Positions 40,183 through 49,812 are shown, counted from the first letter of the stretch. The stretch is DNA of 64,000 nt from Acidobacteriota bacterium (GCA_016871195.1 VFZN01000005.1:1-64000), one strand, 5' to 3'. Notes: generated by a model from the sequence alone, not told the origin. A program made the numbers and translations.

Positions 40183-40513
40183 CCGGAAGGCCCGTCGAGT
40201 CGAAGAAGTGACCGCTCCGCCCCAGCACGACGTGGTGGCGCTGCAGCAGGGCAGCCAGCCCCCGCAGCAGCCCGAGGGCCCGCATATCCCCGCCGGGTGT
40301 TCAATTGTGTTCTCACCGGGCTGGGAGGCCGACCGCACTGGTGGCACAGCCGGCCTGTGCCAGCCGGTCGAGCGCGACCTGTTCGATTGCCACATGGGCT
40401 GCTACTGGCCGGCGCAGGTGCCCGATCAGCTCAACCACGCTCCCGACTGGACGGCCAAGTGTGCCGCTGCCCAGAAGGATTGGCGCCAGATCGACCTCGT
40501 CTTCCCGGGATAG
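40160..40513 (+). CDS. qhpC: QHNDH gamma subunit precursor QhpC (CTQ-bearing crosslinked peptide)
   Basis: This 117-residue precursor holds the quinone cofactor. From memory of the Pseudomonas gamma subunit (mature numbering), the thioether pairs C7-E16, C27-D33 and C41-D49 map exactly to C47-E56, C67-D73 and C81-D89. The CTQ pair C37-W43 maps to C77-W83, a constant offset of 40, in LCQPVERDLFDCHMGCYWPA. Mature protein should therefore begin near P41, leaving an unusually long leader of about 40 residues. An extra Cys101 has no known partner. It is encoded in a separate frame overlapping the end of qhpD, with GGAG upstream. Confidence 0.93.
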   Translation: MKHLTAINRKARRVEEVTAPPQHDVVALQQGSQPPQQPEGPHIPAGCSIVFSPGWEADRTGGTAGLCQPVERDLFDCHMGCYWPAQVPDQLNHAPDWTAKCAAAQKDWRQIDLVFPG

Positions 40514-40518
40514 GGGCC

Positions 40519-41676
40519 ATGCCGTTGCACGTTGCTCGCCGGCGCATGGTGGCAGCCGGCATGTGGCTCGGCCTCTGGCTGTGCCTGACCGTGGGCGCGC
40601 CCGACGCCGCACAGGCGCAGGCGCGTCGTCCCGAACCGCAGGTGTCGGCCGGTGAAGGGAAGCTGTTCATCGGCACCTACGGCGGGGACATCCGCGTGGT
40701 CGATGAGGCCACCGGGAAGATCGAAGAACGCATTCCCCTGAAGGTGGGACTGGCGCGCTCGCTGCTGCCCTCGGCTGATCGCACGCGCTTCTACGTGCTC
40801 GATTCCACGTACGAGAAGATTGAAGTCATCGACATTGCCACGCGAAAGTCGCTGCGCGATTACTCCCTGCGTCAGGGCAATCGCCGCCTGCGCGTCGTCA
40901 GCATGGTGGCTGACCCAGGCAACCAGTACCTCATCCTGCTGACGCGCCTGGCCACCAAGCTCGTCGACCGATGGGAAATCGGACCGGCGCAGCTGCAGCA
41001 GTTCGATCTGGCGTCGGGCCAAATCACGCGCACGATTCCGTGGCCGCGTGGGGAAGAACGCGAAACCGTCAACCTCCGCTTCTCGCCTGATGGTTCCTCG
41101 CTGTTCATGTTCGGCGATGAGGTCATCATCCTCGAGACGCGCGGCTTCACCGAGGTGGAGTCGTGGCCGCTGTCGACGCCCGCCGAGAGCGGTGTCGGAC
41201 GCATCACGCTGGGACCCGTGCACGACTTCTACGACGACCCCGGAACATTTACGGGCCTCTTCGTGCAGCAGGACCCGGTACAGAAGCGCCGGATTATGGG
41301 CATCGGCCGTGTCAACCTGACGGCACGCAGCGTCGACTTCAAGCCGCTGGGGCCGGCCGAGAACGTGTCGTTCGCCCAGGCGCCCGACCGCAAACGCGCG
41401 TACGGCATCAAGACCGACATCGGTCGCTGGGAGTTCTGGACGTTCGATCTCGAGAAAGGCAGCGTGGTCAGCCGCGGCGAGTTCCAGAGCCGCCCGCGCG
41501 TGGTCCCGCGTGTCAGTTCCAACGGCAAGGTCATCTACGTGTATGTGGCGGGTGACACCATCGATCTGTATGAGGCCGCCACCTACCGCTACCTCCGGAC
41601 CATTCACCTGAACGCCGACCAGACGACCGAGATGTTTGTAGTGCCGCCTGCCGTCCCCGCACGCACGGCGCGCTGA
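40519..41676 (+). CDS. qhpB: Quinohemoprotein amine dehydrogenase beta subunit QhpB
   Basis: This 385-residue periplasmic protein has a signal peptide ending at AQAQ (about residue 35). The rest is a series of beta-propeller blades, for example LFIGTYGGDIRVVDEATG, RTRFYVLDSTYEKIEVIDIAT and IYVYVAGDTIDLYEAAT. In the known structure the seven-bladed beta subunit, with alpha, encloses the small gamma subunit. Start 40519 has AGGGG upstream and lies 5 nt after qhpC. The reading frame extends further up, but that part is the shadow of qhpC. Confidence 0.88.
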   Translation: MPLHVARRRMVAAGMWLGLWLCLTVGAPDAAQAQARRPEPQVSAGEGKLFIGTYGGDIRVVDEATGKIEERIPLKVGLARSLLPSADRTRFYVLDSTYEKIEVIDIATRKSLRDYSLRQGNRRLRVVSMVADPGNQYLILLTRLATKLVDRWEIGPAQLQQFDLASGQITRTIPWPRGEERETVNLRFSPDGSSLFMFGDEVIILETRGFTEVESWPLSTPAESGVGRITLGPVHDFYDDPGTFTGLFVQQDPVQKRRIMGIGRVNLTARSVDFKPLGPAENVSFAQAPDRKRAYGIKTDIGRWEFWTFDLEKGSVVSRGEFQSRPRVVPRVSSNGKVIYVYVAGDTIDLYEAATYRYLRTIHLNADQTTEMFVVPPAVPARTAR

Positions 41677-41685
41677 CACCCGGAA

Positions 41686-43467
41686 ATGATGCGCCCGACA
41701 CAGGCTGCCGACCTGCGTCGGGCGTTTGCCTTCGTTCGCCCTCACGCCTCGCGCCTGATTCTGGTGCTCGGCATCAGCCTGATCAGCACGCTGCTGTCTC
41801 TGGCCACGCCGCTTCTGACGCGTGACCTCATCGATCGGGCCCTGCTCGGTCGCGATGCCGAGGCCCTGCGACGCATCGTGCTGCTGTTCGCGGGTCTGGG
41901 ACTGGCGAGCTATGGCCTGACGGTCGTCAGTGGCCTGCGCTACACACGGGTGTCAGCAGAGATCCTCTTCGAGATGCGGGCCGCGCTGTACGCGCACCTC
42001 CAGCGGCAGTCACCGCGGTTCTATGCGCGCACGCGCCTCGGCGACATCGTCGCGCGCATCAACAGCGATATCGGGGAAATCCAGCGCATCGTGGCGGAAG
42101 TCGCGCTCGCGTGGGTCGGCAACGTGCTGTTCCTGGCAGGTTGCGTGGCGATGCTGGTCTGGCTCGATTGGCGTCTGGCCCTGCTGAGTGCGACGGTGCT
42201 GCCGCCGAGCCTCCTGGCACTCGTGCAGTATCGCAGACGCATGGAATCGCGAGTGGCGGACGTGCGGCAGCGCAGTGCGGACATCGGCAGCTTCCTGATT
42301 GAAACCCTGCAGGCACACACGCTGGTGGTCGCGTCCAATGCGCAGGCGCGCGAGCTGTCACGATTCCGTCAGCTGAACGATCGGTTCATTGCCGCACTGA
42401 TGCGGCTGCAACGCATCAGCTACGGGGCGGGAGGCATTCCAGGCCTGCTGGTGTCGCTGGGGGCGTCCGCCGTGTTTCTCTACGGCGGACTGCGGGTCGT
42501 CGAGGGCTCGCTGACGCTGGGCACCTTCGGCGCATTCATGGCCTATCAGATGCGTCTCATGGCTCCCGTGCAGGCGCTCATGGGGCTCTACACGGCGCTG
42601 GCGACCGCGCGCGTCTCGTGGGGACGCGTGACACAACTGCTCGATGCCCCCATCGAGGTCGTAGAGACCGACACGCCGGTGACGCTCGGGCCGACCGTGC
42701 GCGGCGACCTTGCCGTCTCACATCTGTCGATCAGAACCGAACGCGACGTGCAGGTGCTCGATGATGTGTCCTGGACACTGCCGGCGGGGCAATCGCTGGC
42801 GGTGGTCGGCGCGAGCGGCAGCGGCAAGTCGACGATTGCGGCCGTGCTGCTCCGGCTCATCGACCCTGACGCTGGCGTCGTGACCCTCGACGATGTGGAT
42901 GTGCGCCACCTGCGTCTGGCCGACGTGCGCCGGCACATCCGGTTGGTCGAGCAGGAGCCCACGCTGCTGCACGCGACGCTGCGCGAAAATCTCTGCTACG
43001 GACTGGAGCGCGGTCAGCAGGCCAACGCGGCGCACGCCGATACAGACGATGAGTTGTGGGCCGCAGTCGACGCCGCGGGCCTGCGCGAGTTTGTGGCGCG
43101 CCTGCCTGAGGGGTTCGACACGATGGTGGGCGAGCGAGGATTGCAACTGTCGGCGGGTGAGCGCCAGCGCGTGGCACTGGCGCGGGCATTTCTGGCGCGC
43201 CCGGCGGTGCTGGTGCTCGACGAGCCCACAGCAGCCCTGGACCCGGACGCTGAGCGGGCAGTCGTGGCCGGCTATCGCCGTGTGATGCAGGGACGCACCA
43301 CCGTGGTGATTTCGCATCGCCGTGATGTGGCGATGGCGGCTGATCTGGTGGTGCTGCTGCACGAGGGCCGTGTCAGCGAGGCAGGGCCCCCCGAGGACCT
43401 GCTGCGACGCGGAGGGCGGTTTGCCGCCATGTTCCAGGCCGCAGCCCCTGCGGGTGAGCTGCGGTGA
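41686..43467 (+). CDS. qhpF: ABC exporter QhpF (peptide/QhpC exporter)
   Basis: This 593-residue half-transporter has six membrane helices followed by an ATPase. The ATPase carries Walker A GASGSGKST, signature LSAGERQRV and Walker B VLVLDEPTAALD. Homologues in qhp clusters carry the crosslinked QhpC across the inner membrane, since QhpC has no Sec signal. No peptidase C39 domain is present, which agrees with a separate protease, qhpE. qhpE overlaps its end by 4 nt. Confidence 0.87.
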   Translation: MMRPTQAADLRRAFAFVRPHASRLILVLGISLISTLLSLATPLLTRDLIDRALLGRDAEALRRIVLLFAGLGLASYGLTVVSGLRYTRVSAEILFEMRAALYAHLQRQSPRFYARTRLGDIVARINSDIGEIQRIVAEVALAWVGNVLFLAGCVAMLVWLDWRLALLSATVLPPSLLALVQYRRRMESRVADVRQRSADIGSFLIETLQAHTLVVASNAQARELSRFRQLNDRFIAALMRLQRISYGAGGIPGLLVSLGASAVFLYGGLRVVEGSLTLGTFGAFMAYQMRLMAPVQALMGLYTALATARVSWGRVTQLLDAPIEVVETDTPVTLGPTVRGDLAVSHLSIRTERDVQVLDDVSWTLPAGQSLAVVGASGSGKSTIAAVLLRLIDPDAGVVTLDDVDVRHLRLADVRRHIRLVEQEPTLLHATLRENLCYGLERGQQANAAHADTDDELWAAVDAAGLREFVARLPEGFDTMVGERGLQLSAGERQRVALARAFLARPAVLVLDEPTAALDPDAERAVVAGYRRVMQGRTTVVISHRRDVAMAADLVVLLHEGRVSEAGPPEDLLRRGGRFAAMFQAAAPAGELR

Positions 43468-44150
43468 GGCGCTGGCCTGCTGGTCAGTGGCATGCCGAGG
43501 CCCTTCGCCCGCTGACGGGGCGGGGCGTCAGGGTCGTTGTGATCGACAGCGGGGTGCATGTGGCGCATCCGCACATCGCACACTTGGTGACGCGTGGTGT
43601 TCACATCGGTTCCGACGGGGCCGCCGGCGATGACTGGCGTGACCGACTGGGGCATGGCACGGCCGTCGCGGCGGCCATTCTCGAGAAGGCCCCGGCGGCG
43701 GAGGTACTGGCGGTCAGGGTGTTTGATCGTCAGCTGACCACCACAGTCGATGCCCTCGCGGCGGGCATCGACTGGGCCATCCGCGAGCGTGCGGACCTGA
43801 TCAACCTGAGCCTAGGCACTGACCGGCCCGAGCATGGCCCCAAGCTGTCGTCGGCCGTCACGGCGGCGGTTGCTTCGGGGGCGACGATAGTGGCAGCCGG
43901 GCACGATGGCGTGCACGCCTGGCTGCCGGGGACGCTGCCCGGGGCGGTGGGAGTGGCACTCGACGGGGCCCTGCCACGACATGAGGTGTCGATCACGGCC
44001 GAGGGGCTCGTGCGGGCGGCGGGTTACCCGCGCCCGATTCCGGGGGTGCCAGTCGAGCAGAATCTGCGGGGGCTGAGCTTCGCTGTGGCCAACGCGACCG
44101 GTGTGCTGGCGCTTCTGTGCGAACGGCTGCGCGATGCCCTGTTACACTGA
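43464..44150 (+). CDS. qhpE: Subtilisin-like leader protease QhpE
   Basis: This short 228-residue S8 peptidase has no signal peptide, so it likely acts in the cytosol on the leader of QhpC. The triad is visible as VIDSGVHV (Asp), GHGTAVAA (His) and GLSFAVANATG (Ser). The oxyanion-hole Asn seen in subtilisins (AAGNxG) is replaced: the sequence reads AAGHDG. Start is GTG inside the qhpF end. The RNase P RNA gene begins directly after its stop, so qhpE closes the cluster. Confidence 0.83.
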   Translation: MRRWPAGQWHAEALRPLTGRGVRVVVIDSGVHVAHPHIAHLVTRGVHIGSDGAAGDDWRDRLGHGTAVAAAILEKAPAAEVLAVRVFDRQLTTTVDALAAGIDWAIRERADLINLSLGTDRPEHGPKLSSAVTAAVASGATIVAAGHDGVHAWLPGTLPGAVGVALDGALPRHEVSITAEGLVRAAGYPRPIPGVPVEQNLRGLSFAVANATGVLALLCERLRDALLH

Positions 44151-44154
44151 AGCC

Positions 44155-44599
44155 GTCTCAGCGGGCCAGACGGTCGCTGCCGGCAACGGGCCGGTGGGGC
44201 GATGCTTTCGGGTGTCGTTCCTGCCGGAACTCGCGTCGGGAGAGGAAAGTCCGAACTCCAGCAGGACAGTGCGCCGGGTAACGCCCGGGCGGGGCAACCC
44301 GACGGAACAGTGGCACAGAAAAGATACCGCCGTGGTCGGTTTGCCGGCTGCGGTAAGGGTGAAATGGTGCGGTAAGAGCGCACCGCGCCTCTGGTAACAG
44401 AGGTGGCAGGCAAAACCCCGCACGGAGCAAGACCAAATAGGGAAGCGCGCGGCCTTCGGGTCGTACGGGTGGTCCATCCGAGCTTCCGGGTCGGTCGCTC
44501 GATCCCGTCAGCAATGCCGGGACTAGAGGAATGACCGTCATCGGCGTCGCCTTTACGGGTGGGGTCGGGACAGAATTCGGCTTATCGGTCCGCTGAGGC
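44155..44599 (+). ncRNA. rnpB: RNase P RNA, bacterial type A
   Basis: The catalytic RNA that trims tRNA 5' ends is recognised from several conserved pieces in the right order. P1 is CTCAGCGGGCC (44157-44167) paired with GGTCCGCTGAG (44587-44597). The core segment AGAGGAAAGTCCGA starts at 44241. It is followed by ACAGAAAAGATACCGCC, AAGGGTGAAATGGTGCGGTAA and GGCAGGCAAAACCCCG (about 44405), then GACCAAATAGG and the P4 partner ACAGAATTCGGCTTAT (44570-44585). Ends are estimated from P1. Open frames over this region are artefacts. Confidence 0.95.
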
Positions 44600-44632
44600 A
44601 TTGTTGCAGGGACAACAGGAATCGAGGCAGGC

Positions 44633-45802
44633 ATGAAGAGCAGGCAGACACGGGGTGCGCTCGCGCTGGGCATGCTGGCGTTGGCGGTGGCCGCCAGTGT
44701 GGGGGTGGTGGCCCAGCAGGGACCCGGCGTGCAGCGGGGACGGCCGGGGGCGGGGCGCAGCCCCGAGTTTCCCGTGCCCGCCATCACCGACTACAAGCCG
44801 CGAAACACCCTCAAGGTGCCGCAGCATCCCACACCGAGGGCCAAATTTCCCGTCATTGACATTCACAGCCACCAGCCGACGCCCATCAGCCCCGAGCAAT
44901 TCGCGAAGGTGGTCGAGGGCATGGATGCCAACAACCTCCGTGTGCTGATCAATCTCAGCGGCGGGTTCGGCGATCAGCTGCGTCGCGGGCTCGAGGCCAT
45001 CGCGTCCAGTCCGCTCAAGGACCGCATGGTGCTGTTTGCCAACGTCGACTTCCGGGGTGTCGGCACGCCCGGCTGGAGTGAGCGGGCGGCTGCCCAGTTG
45101 GAAGGAGACATTCGTGCCGGAGCGCGGGGGCTGAAAATCTTCAAGGACCTCGGCCTGCGTATCAGGAAGGCCGACGGGTCTCGTCTGAAGGTCGATGACC
45201 CTGACCTTGATCCGGTATGGGCCGTGTGTGGTCGTCTCGGGGTGCCTGTGCTCATCCACACAGCCGAGCCGCAGGAATTCTTTGAACCGATCGATACGTC
45301 CAACGAGCGGTGGCTCGAACTGGCGCTGTTCCGTGACCGCCGCTACCCGGCGGCGGAGTTTCCCCGCTTCGAAGAGCTGCTCGCCGAGCGTGACCGCATG
45401 TTCCGCAGGCATCCGAAGACGAAATTCATCGCGGCCCACTTCGGCTACCGCGGCAATGATCTCGCCAAGGCCCAGGTCATGCTCGACACCATGCCGAATG
45501 TGTATCTCGAAGTGGCGGCGATCCTCGCCGAACTCGGGCGGCAGCCGCGAACCGCGCATGATTTTTTTGTGAAGAATCAGGACCGCGTCCTGTTCGGCAA
45601 GGACAGCTTTCAGCCTGACGAATTCCCGTACTACTGGCGCACGTTCGAGACCGGCGACGAGTATTTTGATTACTACCGCGACTATCACGCCTTCTGGAAG
45701 CTCTACGGCATGGCACTGCCAGACGAGGTGTTGAAAAAGCTCTACTACAAGAACTCGCTCGCGCTGGTGCCCGGTCTGCCGAAAACCGGCTGGCCCAACT
45801 GA
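44633..45802 (+). CDS. Secreted amidohydrolase-2 family protein
   Basis: This 389-residue protein has a signal peptide (GALALGMLALAVAASVGVVAQ) and a TIM-barrel of the amidohydrolase-related family. Metal ligands are suggested by DIHSHQP (HxH), VLIHTAEP, IAAHFGY and FGKDSFQ (Asp). Members of the group include decarboxylases and hydrolases of aromatic or lactone substrates; the precise activity is unknown. It has GAGG before the ATG and lies 33 nt after rnpB. It may be part of the same secreted-hydrolase repertoire as the PTE-like gene at 4958. Confidence 0.75.
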   Translation: MKSRQTRGALALGMLALAVAASVGVVAQQGPGVQRGRPGAGRSPEFPVPAITDYKPRNTLKVPQHPTPRAKFPVIDIHSHQPTPISPEQFAKVVEGMDANNLRVLINLSGGFGDQLRRGLEAIASSPLKDRMVLFANVDFRGVGTPGWSERAAAQLEGDIRAGARGLKIFKDLGLRIRKADGSRLKVDDPDLDPVWAVCGRLGVPVLIHTAEPQEFFEPIDTSNERWLELALFRDRRYPAAEFPRFEELLAERDRMFRRHPKTKFIAAHFGYRGNDLAKAQVMLDTMPNVYLEVAAILAELGRQPRTAHDFFVKNQDRVLFGKDSFQPDEFPYYWRTFETGDEYFDYYRDYHAFWKLYGMALPDEVLKKLYYKNSLALVPGLPKTGWPN

Positions 45803-45812
45803 TGCGGTCGAG

Positions 45813-45848
45813 GCAACCGGCGGTTCCTCCTCGGGGAACGCCGGTTGC
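45813..45848 (+). terminator. Hairpin after the amidohydrolase gene
   Basis: GCAACCGGCG and CGCCGGTTGC form a 10-bp stem continued by GTTCC/GGAAC around a small loop, 10 nt past the amidohydrolase stop. There is no T run, so termination may need other factors. Confidence 0.55.
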
Positions 45849-45996
45849 GTGTGATGTGTCCCTCGGCCGGCGTCCGCCGGTCCTGTTTCCTCGACAACTG
45901 CAGGTGCGCGACGCTCCGAGGCGCGAGCCCAGGGTAGAGACCGCATCGTCGTCGGTTTCCCTCTGAACGTCGCACGCCCCTGGAGTGGTGCGGCGC

Positions 45997-46012
45997 TGGC
46001 CCGAACCTTGCC
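45997..46012 (+). promoter_or_regulatory. Sigma-54 (-24/-12) promoter upstream of comEA-pseudopilin operon
   Basis: The sequence CTGGCCCGAACCTTGCC (from 45996) matches the consensus YTGGCACGRNNNTTGCW at all but two positions, with GG at -24, GC at -12 and correct spacing. Transcription would start near 46023, giving a leader of about 100 nt before comEA. Pilin-type genes are commonly sigma-54 dependent. Confidence 0.7.
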
Positions 46013-46124
46013 TCTGAGAGGCGGTGATCGGCACGGTCACGCCAGGCGTCGGCGCCCCTGACCTCCGCAGACTCCCTGTGGCCGTGCCGGTCCTCGTCCG
46101 CCCCAAAAGGCGCAAGGAGACCCC

Positions 46125-46481
46125 ATGACCAAGTACGTGATTCTGATGATGGTGCTGATCGTGACGGGCAGCGTGGGCGTAGCGCCGCTGTTGGCGCAGT
46201 CTGCCGGTGAGGCGCGCGCGGGCTCGCCGCAGACCGGTGCGACGGCCGCCCGACCGATTGATCTCAATGCCGCCACGGCGCGCGACCTCGAAGCGCTGCC
46301 TGGCATCGGAGCGCGCACGGCGCAGCGCATTCTCGAGTATCGGCAGAAGGCCGGTGGCTTCAGGAAGATCGAAGAACTGATGAACGTGCGCGGCATTGGC
46401 GAGAAGAGTTTTCTTCGCCTCAAGCCACTGGTGACGGTCGGGGGCAAGACCAATGGCATCTCGCTTGGCAAACAGCCCTGA
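46125..46481 (+). CDS. ComEA-like helix-hairpin-helix DNA-binding protein
   Basis: This 118-residue protein has an N-terminal signal or anchor (VILMMVLIVTGSVGVAPLLAQ) and a C-terminal double helix-hairpin-helix (LNAATARDLEALPGIGARTAQRI, shown in part: DLEALPGIGARTAQRI, then MNVRGIGEKSFLRL). This is the form of ComEA proteins that bind incoming DNA in the periplasm during natural transformation. AAGGAG lies upstream. It overlaps the next pseudopilin gene by 29 nt, and the sigma-54 promoter lies ahead. Together these suggest a small DNA-uptake operon. Confidence 0.8.
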   Translation: MTKYVILMMVLIVTGSVGVAPLLAQSAGEARAGSPQTGATAARPIDLNAATARDLEALPGIGARTAQRILEYRQKAGGFRKIEELMNVRGIGEKSFLRLKPLVTVGGKTNGISLGKQP

Positions 46482-47055
46482 GCGCGGGGCTGCGCTCATC
46501 GACATCCTGACGACCCTGGCCATTCTGTCGGTGACGGCGGCGTCTGCCGTTCCCCAGATGCAGCCGTGGGTGGCCGAGCTGCACGCCGGGCACGAGGCGC
46601 GCCGCGTCTGGCAGTGGATGGTTGCCGCGCAAACAGACGCCAGCCGACGTGGACGGGCGGTGGGCCTTGAGTGGACCGTGCGCGACGGGCGCCTGTGGGG
46701 TGTTGTCGTGGTCGACGGCAACGGCAACGGCATCTCCCAGGCCGACATCGATGCGGGCATCGATGTCTCGGCTGGCGCAGATGTGCCGATGTTCGATCCG
46801 ACCTCGGGCGTCAGCATCGGCATTCACTCGCGGGTGCGGGCCATCGACGATGCGGGCTGGCTCGAGGCGGGCAGCGATCCGATTCGCTTCGGGCGATCCG
46901 ATCGGGTGACGTTCACACCCGATGGGCGAGCCACGCCTGGGACCGTGTATGTGTCGGGCCGGCAGGGCTCGCAGTATGCAGTGCGTGTGAGCGGAACGAG
47001 CGGGCGTGTGCAGATCCTGCGCTATGAGCGTAGTTCGGGCGGCTGGGTTTGGTAA
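46453..47055 (+). CDS. GspH/FimT-type pseudopilin
   Basis: This 200-residue protein has an N-terminal prepilin-like segment, ERGAALIDILTTLAILSV, where cleavage after Gly would leave AALID. Position 5, normally Glu in type IV pilins and pseudopilins, is Asp here, which is unusual. The globular part contains a DGNGNGISQADID segment, a calcium-binding-like Asp-rich loop. It is coupled to comEA by overlap and is probably a minor pilin for DNA uptake or type II secretion. Other pilus genes are not in the window. Confidence 0.75.
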   Translation: MASRLANSPERGAALIDILTTLAILSVTAASAVPQMQPWVAELHAGHEARRVWQWMVAAQTDASRRGRAVGLEWTVRDGRLWGVVVVDGNGNGISQADIDAGIDVSAGADVPMFDPTSGVSIGIHSRVRAIDDAGWLEAGSDPIRFGRSDRVTFTPDGRATPGTVYVSGRQGSQYAVRVSGTSGRVQILRYERSSGGWVW

Positions 47056-47105
47056 ATGCCGTGGGTATTTGCTTCGCGCTGGGTAGTAAAGAACGTCGAT
47101 TTTGA

Positions 47106-47116
47106 GTATCAGATAC
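47106..47116. repeat. 11-bp perfect palindrome in an AT-rich leader
   Basis: GTATCAGATAC is a perfect inverted repeat around a central A, in the AT-rich spacer between the pseudopilin gene and the AAA+ regulator gene. It could be a half-operator or chance. Confidence 0.25.
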
Positions 47117-47191
47117 CCAATTGGTGTTTTTTCAAGCAGTCATTAGCTGCCACGTGAGTACTCGATATGACAAATTCCGGGCTCTTCAAGT

Positions 47192-47207
47192 TGGCATCAA
47201 TCTTGGA
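47192..47207 (+). promoter_or_regulatory. Possible sigma-54 promoter upstream of AAA+ regulator
   Basis: TTGGCATCAATCTTGGA (from 47191) keeps GG at -24 and TTG at -12 with correct spacing but has GG where GC is expected. It would start transcription near 47218, about 37 nt before the ATG. It is a weaker match than the promoter at 45997. Confidence 0.4.
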
Positions 47208-47254
47208 GGTTTACCAGGTTGACGGTACGCCGTCACTTCACAAGGAGCATGCCC

Positions 47255-48646
<1,392 letters not shown>

Positions 48647-48654
48647 TACCGTGA

Positions 48655-48686
48655 GGCTGGCGGGGGCCACGGGGTCGCCGCCAGCC
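48655..48686 (+). terminator. GC-rich hairpin just upstream of gcvT
   Basis: GGCTGGCGG and CCGCCAGCC form a perfect 9-bp stem with a loop of about 14 nt. The stem ends 4 nt before the gcvT ATG. It could end the upstream regulator transcript or cover the gcvT start region. No glycine-riboswitch-like sequence is evident in the 44-nt gap. Confidence 0.5.
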
Positions 48687-48690
48687 CGTC

Positions 48691-49812
48691 ATGACCGACA
48701 CTACAGCCACTCTGAAACAGACGCCGCTCCACGCTTGTCACGTCGCGCTCGGGGCGCGCATGGTGCCCTTCGGGGGCTGGCACATGCCCGTCGAATACTC
48801 GGGGATCATCGCCGAACACATGGCCGTGCGGACCGCCGCAGGCCTCTTCGATGTGTCGCACATGGGCGAGGTCGAAATCGCAGGTCCGGGTGCGCTTGAT
48901 GCGGTGCAGCACATCACCTCGAACGACGCGTCGAAGCTGGCCATCGGGCAGATTCAATATTCGGCACTGACGACCCCCGAAGGGACATTCGTCGATGACT
49001 TGCTCGTCTATCGGATGGGGCCGTCGCATTTTCTGCTGGTGATCAACGCCGGCAACATCGACAAGGATGTCGCCTGGATTCAGCAGCGGGCCGCCGAGGC
49101 CGTGCCCGGCGTCGCCGTCGTGAACTCGAGCGACCGCTACGCGCTGATGGCCCTGCAGGGTCCTCGCGCCGAAGCGATTCTGCACACACTGACCGCCATC
49201 GATCTGCCAGCCATCCGCTACTACTGGTTCGCCCATGGCGAGATAGCGGGTGTTCGCGGCACGGTCTCGCGCACCGGATACACCGGTGAAGATGGTTTCG
49301 AAATCATGGTGCCGTCGGCACAGGGGCCGCGGGTGTGGGACGCGCTCATGGCCGCCGGAGACGCGCACGGACTCAAGGCCGCCGGTCTCGGTGCACGCGA
49401 TACGCTGCGCCTCGAGGCCTCGATGCGCCTCTACGGCAACGACATGGATGAGACACGTACCGTGGTCGAAGCGGGCCTCGGGTGGATTGTCGGCTGGAAA
49501 AAGCCGGCATTTCTCGGACACGACGTCCTGTACGCCCAGAAGGCCGCCGGCACGGCGCAGGTGCTGGTCGGTTTCGAAATGATCGATCGCGCGATCGCGC
49601 GCCACGGACACCTCGTGGTGGCCGACGGCGTGCAGGTCGGTGTGGTTACCAGCGGCACTCAGACCCCGTTCGTCAACAAGGCCATCGGCATGGCCTATGT
49701 GCCTCAGGCACTCGCGGCCGTCGGCACGCCGCTCACCATTGACATCCGCGGCCGTCAGGCGCGTGCCGTGGTTGTTCCGATGCCTTTCTACAAACGCGCC
49801 AAGTCGGCTTGA
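48691..49812 (+). CDS. gcvT: Glycine cleavage system T protein (aminomethyltransferase)
   Basis: This 373-residue enzyme moves the methylene group from aminomethylated H protein to tetrahydrofolate, releasing ammonia. The family start [23 protein letters not shown] is visible (in part: [14 protein letters not shown]), with [19 protein letters not shown] and [14 protein letters not shown]. Length is usual. It heads the run gcvT-gcvH-gcvP with a gap of 19 nt to gcvH and overlap from gcvH to gcvP. Confidence 0.96.
   Translation: MTDTTATLKQTPLHACHVALGARMVPFGGWHMPVEYSGIIAEHMAVRTAAGLFDVSHMGEVEIAGPGALDAVQHITSNDASKLAIGQIQYSALTTPEGTFVDDLLVYRMGPSHFLLVINAGNIDKDVAWIQQRAAEAVPGVAVVNSSDRYALMALQGPRAEAILHTLTAIDLPAIRYYWFAHGEIAGVRGTVSRTGYTGEDGFEIMVPSAQGPRVWDALMAAGDAHGLKAAGLGARDTLRLEASMRLYGNDMDETRTVVEAGLGWIVGWKKPAFLGHDVLYAQKAAGTAQVLVGFEMIDRAIARHGHLVVADGVQVGVVTSGTQTPFVNKAIGMAYVPQALAAVGTPLTIDIRGRQARAVVVPMPFYKRAKSA

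Larger units (their letters stand above)
45803..46124 (+). promoter_or_regulatory. Intergenic region with hairpin and sigma-54 promoter
   Basis: This stretch has no convincing gene. It contains the hairpin at 45813-45848, the sigma-54-type promoter at 45997-46012 and a ribosome-binding site (AAGGAG) just before comEA. Confidence 0.6.
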
